The notes below the pieces were generated by a model. That model did not search any database. It saw only the letters and a program-made list of their open reading frames with translations, and had not been told where the DNA came from. From the NCBI GenBank assembly GCA_029783825.1, contig JAREIK010002985.1, positions 62,001 through 126,000 of the forward strand: a DNA stretch of 64,000 bases. The letters run 5' to 3'. Below are positions 55,929-64,000 of this stretch, piece by piece. Numbering within the stretch: position 1 is the first letter of the stretch; each line of letters opens with the position of its first letter. The stretch comes from Sapria himalayana. Taxonomy: Eukaryota > Streptophyta > Magnoliopsida > Malpighiales > Rafflesiaceae. The position numbers were made by a program, and so were the translations under genes.

Positions 55929-57379
55929 TTAGATAAAGAAAAGCATAATATCCACAAAGAACAGAAGGTTTTATGAAAGCATAAAAAAATAATAGATGAA
56001 GAAGAAGAACATGGAGAACTACAAAAGGGGATACAGAAAAAAAAATGAGGTTACATAGTGAGAAAGAAGATTTGAAACTCAGGAAGAAGATAGTTATAAA
56101 GAGCAGAAGATGTATGAGATATAAAAGAAGAAGTTTTGAAAACTTCTTGCTGTACAAAATGATAAGTTTTTAGAACCAAGAGAAAGCTTATGAATAAAAA
56201 TGAAGATCAAGGAAACATATAAAGACAATGAAAAATATATGTATATCCAGAGAAGAATTCACACACACACCATGAATGTCATAATCTACATTTGTTGAAG
56301 AAGAATTCCCACCCAAACCCTTATAAGCATCTCTTTTCATTTTCATTTTTTTTATGTTGTCATTATTTAGTTGTTTAACATTTGTTGAACCATGAATGTC
56401 GTAATCTACATGATAAGATGAATTTAATAATAGGCTAAGTTCATTCTGCCATAATTTGTGCAACTTTTGTTGTGGTTTATTTTTCTATAAAATATTACCT
56501 TGCTCACATTATTCTATTTTTTGAAAATCTATTTACTTTTGTATGACCAATATTATTAAAAGTTCAATGCTAATATTATTTATGGAAATATTAAGATTAT
56601 TATATCAAAGTTGAATGATATTTGTTTGATAATATTAATTATTGATATGTTAAGATTATTAATTATAAAATAATATAGGAATATATTGTTTGCCTTGCAA
56701 AATCTAAATGACATGTACTTTAATATGTATTTTTTTGATGGATTAGCAAAATAATATGCTCTATCTGGATACAAAATTTTAAAAGTATTTTAAATATGAA
56801 AAAAAATAATATGTGCAATATGAAGTCTTGTGTACAATGTAATGTTTGAAAATATAATTGAAAAATAATTTAAAAGAATTCACCAATTCTAGTATTCTAC
56901 ATTATAACTTTTGTCTTCCTTAACTTTTTACTTCCTTACTTGTTTCTTTTGTTAAATCCTTAAAATTTTATTTTATTTATAACTTGATTTTATCTTTAGT
57001 TGCTTGAATTAATTATTTTTAATTAATTAACTAAAGATGATTTTTATTACATTATTTTCATACATATTCAATCCATGTGGAGATAATAATCAATTCACTT
57101 CTATATTACTTGGGTAAAATATTTATGTTTCACATCATTATTCGAAATGATTAGCAAGTTTTTGATGTCATTGGTAAGGATAAAAGAATAGAGAAAATTA
57201 GTATAGAAACTAAATCTCGTATTAAAAACATTTTATTACTTGAACATTAAAATCATTTGTGAAGGAACATGAACCTAATATGCTGCTCTCTTTAGACCCT
57301 GAATTGAATGCACTTTCAAAATAAGGAAAAAAAAACAAATTGATTTTGATAAAATTAGAGAAATGGCACTACAAAAAAG

Positions 57380-58700
57380 TATTAATGCTACGGATCAAAC
57401 TATAATAATAAATGATGACTGAGATCAAGCCAAGAGGGATTATGTCATTTCAATCCTTCATGTGCTAAGCCCCTCCATAGTGATGCAAAAAATTTAAGCT
57501 TCTCAATTTCAACTAAGACCCATTATGTTTCTCATGCTACAAATAGTAGGAGAATTTATTAGGATGTCCATAAAAGTTCCTCTCAGTCCCTACTTATTCA
57601 TGGAGTTGAATGATTCATTCAATCTATAAAAAGTCACAAAGGAGGCATTGTGATTGAAATTATTTTTCTATTCATTGAGAGATATGACTAGAGTGAGGTT
57701 GAATACTTTACCTCCTAGTTCGATTAATTCATGAAATGATATAACAGAAAGTTCTTGATAAAATATTTCTCTCAAACTAAGAATGTTAAACAATAGAATG
57801 GCATTACTTCTTTACAAAATTTTGAGGAATAATTACTATATGAGGCATGGGAAATTTTCAAATAATTGCTAAGAAAGTATCCACTTCATTAGATTGCTCA
57901 TTGAATCCAAATGTAGATTTTTTATAATGGACTCTATACTCTAACTCATGTTGTAATGTATGCTTTGGCAAATAAAGTTTTTATTGCCGATCTCTTAATT
58001 AGGCATTTGAGATTTTATAATATGCTAGATTCTAAAAATTATAAAGCTCTTCTTGACTACAAGAAGATGAGTGGTTGAGATATATGAAGTTGATGCTCAA
58101 ACATCTTTAATAACAAAGATTTCTTCTATTTTGAATATACTCAAGTCAATGAAGATGAGTCCTAAAACACATATGAGTAATGCAAATATTATATCGTGTA
58201 TATTATAGAGATGGATAATAATTTGATAACTATTCATCTAATCCAACATATGCATGCTGTATGAAAAATTACCATAAAGAAAATAACTCATACTCAAATA
58301 ATAACAATTCGAGATGAAAGCAACACCCTGATCTCTATTGGAGTAATCAAAGAGACAATCTTATAGATGCACCTCAAAGACCATCTATACTAATGGGTTT
58401 CCAACAGAATGTTCCACATCAATAATAACATACTCATGAACAAATAAGCCATCTTGAAAATTTTTAACAAAAATATGACTAAGAATGACGTCATAATCTA
58501 GAGCCGCATCATATAATTAAGAAATTTGGAGATTCAATTAGAGTAACTAGAAAATAACTTAAATAACCATTTAAAATATTCTCTACCAAGTGATGTGAAG
58601 AATTATAGAAAGGATACTAATAAGCATTGTGATATTATCACTTCAGAGAGTAATAAGGAATTAGAAATACTCATAAATTATTTTCAATAGATCAAGAAAA
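57380..58700 (+). mobile_element. Gypsy (Athila/Tat-type) gag relic
   Basis: Fragments in family order on the plus strand: a TLPPSSINS-like segment near 57,700, KFSNNC and RLLIES around 57,850-57,910, DLYWSNQRDNLIDAPQRPS and GFQQNVPHQ near 58,335-58,425, then NLEIQLEQ-like text and YSLPSDVKN and SNKELE around 58,520-58,670. These follow the gag order of large plant Gypsy elements (WSN...PPGFQ...LEIQMGQLA...LPSNTE...LRSGKELE). Stops in every frame. No pol follows; the 2.8-kb repeat starts directly afterwards. Confidence 0.68.
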
Positions 58701-58870
58701 CATACTTCAATCTTAATAAATGAGGAGAGAGGAGAATGACATGTATATTTGAAGAAGAACTATGTATCTATCAAGGATGATAAAATGATACTACAGTAAA
58801 GCATGTTTGAATAATAGACTGAATGACCACCACAATTGTTATGACTTTGTTACAATACTTAATTTTATGG

Positions 58871-61682
58871 TTAGGTACATCCCAAAAGCTAATTGAGTGA
58901 GAGTATTTTTTCTAAAATCATTCTATAAGTATTGAGATTGTACAAATAATAAAGTGAACATTTAGTCCAGATATCAATTCCACAAGAAATATAGATACAT
59001 TTTAAATCAATCAATAATAATTAATAGATACTCTAGTATGCAGGATAAATAGGATTCAAATTATAAATCTTAGATTCTAGTGATGATTCATATTTTTATT
59101 AGTGTTGGAATTCAAAAATAGCCTTATTGTGATTATACTTAATCATATAATAAAGGTTGGATAATTGTAAAATAACCCGTGTCCTACAAACATATGTTTA
59201 GTGTTTAAATTATCAAATATTCTTGAATATTTTGGTGATTTTGGATGATATGTAAGCATCAAAATGAGATATTAATAAATTAATTTCATAATTTTATACT
59301 TTTTTAGGATTTAATGAATAGTTATAAAATCGATAGGTTTTTGATGTTGCGTGATTATGAGGTTATGAGGTATTTGGATAATGGGTAGATTATGGAATAT
59401 CTCATTGTTTTGATATATATTATTAGCAAAAACTCTACGTAATTAGTTATAACAATCGTTATATGTCATGACTCTACTACCTTGTTAGTATAATCTTTTA
59501 AATGTAGAATACATTCGTCTTGGTTTTAATATTTTTAAAAAGTTGCAGACATTATTATCTTATGATAATTAAATAGATGGAATATGAATTTTATGTCATT
59601 GTAACTAAGTGCCCCACTAGTACTAAAAGTCATGACCACTTCTTAGCACAATGTCGCTATCTTTAATAAGACTCAGTAGTCTTTAGTTAGTGATATTGTA
59701 ATTTTTTAGCTATAGAAAGTTATAAAATCAAAACTACCCAACTTGAGGTCGTGACTCTTGTCTTGAAGAGAAAACAAAGCTTCCACTTCTATGTCAGTCT
59801 AATTGCCTATGCAATAGTATTTTTATATACCTCTATCATAGAATATATGAGAGGAGTCAAGGCTAGTGTCATGGCCATTCCCAAAACCATGATCACTTTA
59901 GACACACTTAAAAGCATTCTTTGTGTCCTACCTATTTTCAATGCTCAGCTATATGATGCAAATGAGAAGAGATTTTGAGTACCACGGCCATTTCCCAATA
60001 TCACAGCTATATGATGATTATGATAGACCAATACCAAAGTCATAGCCACTACTAATGTCATGGTCATCAATTTATGCACATGAGAGGTCATCTCCAACAC
60101 CACTTATATTCCTAATTCCATGATCATATGATGAACAAGAAAGATGGGTGTCGGGGCCACAACTATTATTAATATTATGATTTTGTGTTATAGAAATATT
60201 AGACCCAAGTCGTGAACATTATTTAACAATATGATTTTGTATTATAAAAAGATAGAAATATATTCCAGAATTGTGATCACTTTTTAGAGTTACAACCCCG
60301 AGCTCTAAGGATGAAGGACAAAGTAGTGGCTTTCTTCCATAAGTTATGACTTTCTACTTAAAATAATACATAATTGTTCAAGTATAAAAGAGGAAGAGAG
60401 AGACAATAGAGAAGAGATCTATATTCTTCTTCTTCTCCATGCACCAAGCAAAAGCCAAGACACATCAACCAAACCATATGATTGATTTTCACACTCTATA
60501 ATAGTTCCACAAGCAAGCAAGGGATGCAAGACAGAAGTTAATTCTATAAAGTTAGGGCACAATGCTCAAATCACTCATTTATATGATAGATTTTAGAATT
60601 TATATGAAAATAGCACATAATCTAGAGTTTGCATAACATTATTCATTTGATGTAAAAAAATGTTTTTTTATCAATGATTGTGCTTTGATTTTTGTTGTGT
60701 TATGAAACTTAATGGATTAGTGATTAAATAAAACTTAGATTAGAGTTTTGACTATCGGTAGTTTGTAAAAATTGTCATTGTAGATGATGATAAGTAAACC
60801 ACAAGACTCGCTCATGTAATATGTTAGGAATGAAGTAATAGTCCTGATCATGAGGTATGAGATGAATCTATATGTGAAAACTCAAAATTTGGATATCTTA
60901 ATTATTATGGGTATGATGCTTATGAAGCAGAAAACACAAATAATTTTATAAGCCAATTTATTGTATATATCTTAGAAGAAATGATTCTTGATTGAGGTAT
61001 ATTTTATATAGAATGTTCTTTTTATAGGTTTTGACTTCAATGCATGAGTCACGTCATCACCAAGTAGGATAATGATAAGTAATCCTCAGGGCCTGGGCAA
61101 ACTATTATGACTCATAAGTTGGTGATAGCCCTTTGAGTTGTTTTCACTCATATGACTCTTACTGGTAAAATTTGAAGGAAGCATATGTTAATTATGCAAG
61201 TATAGTACTTATGAAGCCAAAAGTATAAATGCTTATAAACTATATCAATTCTTATTCTTTATGATACTTAAGGCTGAAGAATAAGAATGTACATATGAAA
61301 AAATCATTAATAATAGTTAATGAGTTACCTAAAAGACATGAAATTATGAATAACTATTGAGTAAAGATAAATTATATATTACCATGGTGGTGATATACTA
61401 AGGGGATAACTATGAAGGAACTATTATTTGGAATAAACTGAATAATGATATTCATCTTATATATCATTAGAGAAAATAGTCATTACACAAAATCTAACCT
61501 TTATTCTATATATAAATTCAATATAATTCGGACTATTCGAAGACATATTATATGAATTAAATAAATAAATCTATAGATCTAAGATTAATACATAATCCAA
61601 ATATCTATTTTACTAGAATTGAGTTGTATCACTATTGATTGACCAAATAGTTGATATAATCTTTGTATAATTTATATCAAGA
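58871..61682 (+). repeat. Right copy of the long dispersed repeat, probably an LTR
   Basis: Direct-orientation partner of 47,163-49,862, offset by about 11.7-11.8 kb. It has a TATA-like AGTATAAAAG at 60,381-60,390 followed by purine-rich leader and GCACCAAGC. The middle (59,620-60,310) is a set of degenerate short repeats with GTCATGACC, GTCATGGCC and ATGATCAC words. The open frame at 59,751-59,978 lies inside these repeats and is not a gene. Ends not fixed. Confidence 0.7.
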
Positions 61683-64000
61683 GAAATCCCCTCTTGATTA
61701 CTTGTACAACTTATATATTTGTAGATCTTTATTGATGAGATACCCTCAATAATGACCTTTTAGGATACTACATAATCATCAAATTCAAGTAGGGTAACAA
61801 AGTCATATTAGCCTACAAAGTGGTTATCAACTATTGAGTCATTCCCATTAAATATCTCATCATAGATATCCTATTGGACCTTTATCATTGAGACAACATA
61901 TCATCTATGCTCGAAGGTCATTCAAAAGTCATCACCTTTTAAACAACTCACTAACTTCTATTTATGGTTACTTCAAATACTCATTTTTATTATTCAACCT
62001 CTAGTGTCATTCTTAATGAGAATTAATATGGTAATAAAAATATTTGCACTTTCAACTTTGTTAGTGCTATATCACATAATTAATAAATGTTATTCCTCTG
62101 TGTTTAATCAATGAAAGTTATATAACCAAATATAACCTATAAGACAATTTTTCACCACCATATAAATCACATTTGTCTGTGTCTATCACATGGCTTACTT
62201 ATCATCATCCTCCACTATGTTAGATACAACACTCACACACTAAATATGAAACTCATAGAAAAATATTTCATTTACCATCCAACATCAATTGAATATTAGT
62301 TCATCTAAGACATACATAAATATAGTGGCCTATAAAAATATTCGTTCTTTTGACTTCAAGAGTATTATATTTATAATGATTAAATATATCTTAATTTCAT
62401 ATTTTGATATATTGGGTTGACTCATGTATCAATATACAAAGGACTATCACTTCATTCCTATCATATATATGAGTGTGTTTCATGGATTATATGTTACTAT
62501 CCACTACTCCAATCATATATGAACCCATTAATAACTAAAATCCAAGTGCCAATACTATTTAATTTCCAAGTCATATATAACTAAACAACATCATAACAAA
62601 ATATCATATTTAAGCATTAAATATATCATTCGATATAATAAATATATTTCATCATCTCTATATTCACTTTTTAGCCTAAAATTATGGATAAAAACATATA
62701 AGACAAGTATAAATTCATCTAGTTTGAATCTAGGTATCCAATTTCAGCACTCCAAAAAATCTAAACTTTAAAAATTAAATCTCTCAAAATTCAATCAATT
62801 TGACTTTGATTTTCCCATAGAATGAGATCAAAATATGTGTCCGCCTCCTAGGGTTTATACTCGTGCCTTGTATGCCCCTTAATGCTTGTGAATCTCCCTA
62901 AAAATATAGCTTTGGAGCCTTTTGAGTAGCTTTCCTCATGCAGTTCATGAGGTTTCATTATTTCTTTTGGTTTTCCTTATATACTCAAGTATTTGGTATG
63001 AGTTTTTTAATTGGAAGTTATGGTACTAGATAAAAGTCATGGTATTGAGTAAAAGTTATGGTTTCTATCTTTTGGCTATGTAACATAAAATTTTGGTATT
63101 AGATATGAGTCACAACTTTAGTCTCTTTCCTCTACTTTGCTTGATGGACACGATACTAGAAAAAGTCAGGATACCAACCTCTATAACACAAAGTCATAAA
63201 GCTAGAATGTGGCCACAATTTATGTATTTTATTTATATAACCCAAAGTCATAGCATTGAAGAATAATTATGACATTGGTTTATCTCTTAAGCTAAGAGCC
63301 TTGGCACTTATACTGATCATGACTCAATTTTGTCCCTCTATAATATTCTATAGCCAAAAGTCATGATGTTAAATTAACATTATGACTTTGGCTTGAGTAT
63401 TATATGGTTTTATCAAAGTATTATGTCAACAAGGTAGTATATTCGTGACAAATAAAAATAGTCAAGACAATGTGTATAGAGTTTCAACTAAGAATTGATA
63501 CAAAAATTAACCTATAAGTACTCAAAGGTGTAATCAAGTCATAGTATGTCAAATGCTACGACTTGCATGACCTTTTGCTTCTCTCCTAGTCATCAACTCC
63601 ATCAAGTCATACATTTCAAACTATAAACTTTTGATTCCACAACTATTTATTAAAATTTTCTAAAAATAAGTTTTTGTGAAATTATTATAAATAAGACTCT
63701 CTTTTAGGCAAAATATATCATAAAAATCATATTAAATAGTTAATATTATTTTATATTTGACATATCAAACAACTACCTTTTTCTTGACGATTCCATAAAC
63801 ATGAGTAAGTTCGATAATTTAGCAAATTTCTAAATGTGATAAAATAGTTATATCAATATATCACTTATAAAAGTTTTGGAGCAAATACCATGTTATGTTA
63901 ATTTCATGAGAAATATTCTTTCCATGAAATTGAGGAGAAAATATATCAACTTGATGCCTATGTCCATTTTCAAATAGTTAGGCATTGGAGAAGTAAGACA
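61683..64000. other. Unassigned AT-rich DNA with recurring AGTCATG words
   Basis: No protein similarity recognised. Between about 62,990 and 63,420 short words such as AAGTCATGG, AGTTATGG and AAAGTCATA recur every few tens of bases, like the blocks at 17,030-17,520, 47,890-48,440 and 59,620-60,310. Probably another part of long-LTR retrotransposons. Confidence 0.5.

Larger units (their letters stand above)
54299..57379. other. Intergenic DNA with microsatellites; no gene seen
   Basis: Holds an AG run followed by a poly-G run (54,538-54,586), CA and TG microsatellites (55,411-55,438; 55,694-55,725; 55,899-55,925), a perfect 28-bp palindrome (55,811-55,838) and a related imperfect one near 56,128-56,148. 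A possible SINE-like unit lies at 55,440-55,615 with a B-box-like GAATTTGATCCCC. CCATGAATGTC(A/G)TAATCTACAT occurs twice (near 56,271 and 56,390). Long minus-strand frames with Thr-His runs are only the microsatellites translated. Confidence 0.7.

Noticed and set aside
55491..56157. Minus-strand open frames with Thr-His runs and hydrophobic stretches
   Set aside because: They are translations of TG/CA microsatellites and AT-rich DNA; no domain or codon pattern supports a protein.
1..64000. CRISPR arrays, bacterial operons, phage or plasmid features, rRNA genes
   Set aside because: None present; the window has plant introns, plant retrotransposons and hAT elements throughout.

Overview
This is a window of nuclear plant DNA, very AT-rich and crowded with decayed transposable elements. 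It holds the 5' part of one recognisable host gene on the minus strand, KEEP ON GOING (KEG). KEG is a large plant E3 ubiquitin ligase with RING, kinase and ankyrin domains that, in Arabidopsis, targets ABA-pathway transcription factors such as ABI5. Seven coding exons can be joined in frame with GT/AG borders: 52604-51883, 45874-45512, 39723-39493, 19288-19163, 14030-13694, 13616-13459 and 4747-4590. They give 2,095 coding bases, or 698 complete codons plus one base, spread over 48 kb. The later ankyrin repeats and the HERC2-like C-terminal repeats lie beyond the left edge. KEG is plant-specific as far as I know, and such long introns in AT-rich DNA would suit a large-genome angiosperm. A monocot, for example an orchid-like genome, is possible but only a guess.

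Layout from right to left, the direction of KEG transcription. 54.3-64 kb is intergenic: an Athila-like Gypsy gag relic (57.4-58.7 kb), a 2.8-kb repeat that looks like a long terminal repeat (58.87-61.68 kb), microsatellites and unrecognised AT-rich DNA. 53.5-54.3 kb is a hAT-type element close to the gene start. 52.6-51.9 kb is KEG exon 1 (RING and kinase N-lobe). Intron 1 (6.0 kb) holds a second copy of the 2.8-kb repeat and a Copia fragment. Exon 2 carries the kinase catalytic loop, followed by intron 2 (5.8 kb) with two short hAT elements. Exon 3 closes the kinase domain.

Intron 3 is 20.2 kb and contains a nest: a Copia element on the minus strand (LTR at 38.46-38.68 kb, pol down to 27.2 kb) is interrupted by a hAT element (29.68-36.57 kb), which is itself interrupted by a second hAT element on the opposite strand (32.18-35.75 kb). 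Both hAT insertions have recognisable 8-bp target duplications. Further Copia copies fill the rest. Exon 4 is followed by intron 4 (5.1 kb of Copia relics). Exons 5 and 6 are separated by a 77-bp intron. Intron 6 (8.7 kb) holds Copia relics on both strands, and exon 7 follows. The left edge holds a SINE with a perfect 10-bp target duplication, a retroelement-like repeat and the end of a hAT element.

The KEG exons are open with compatible phases and conserved motifs, so the gene looks intact here. None of the transposon coding regions is intact. I saw no bacterial-type system, CRISPR array, tRNA or rRNA gene. The points most worth a second look are the contrast between giant introns and one 77-bp intron, the three-level transposon nest, the altered kinase catalytic loop, and a pair of long direct repeats flanking the RING exon.
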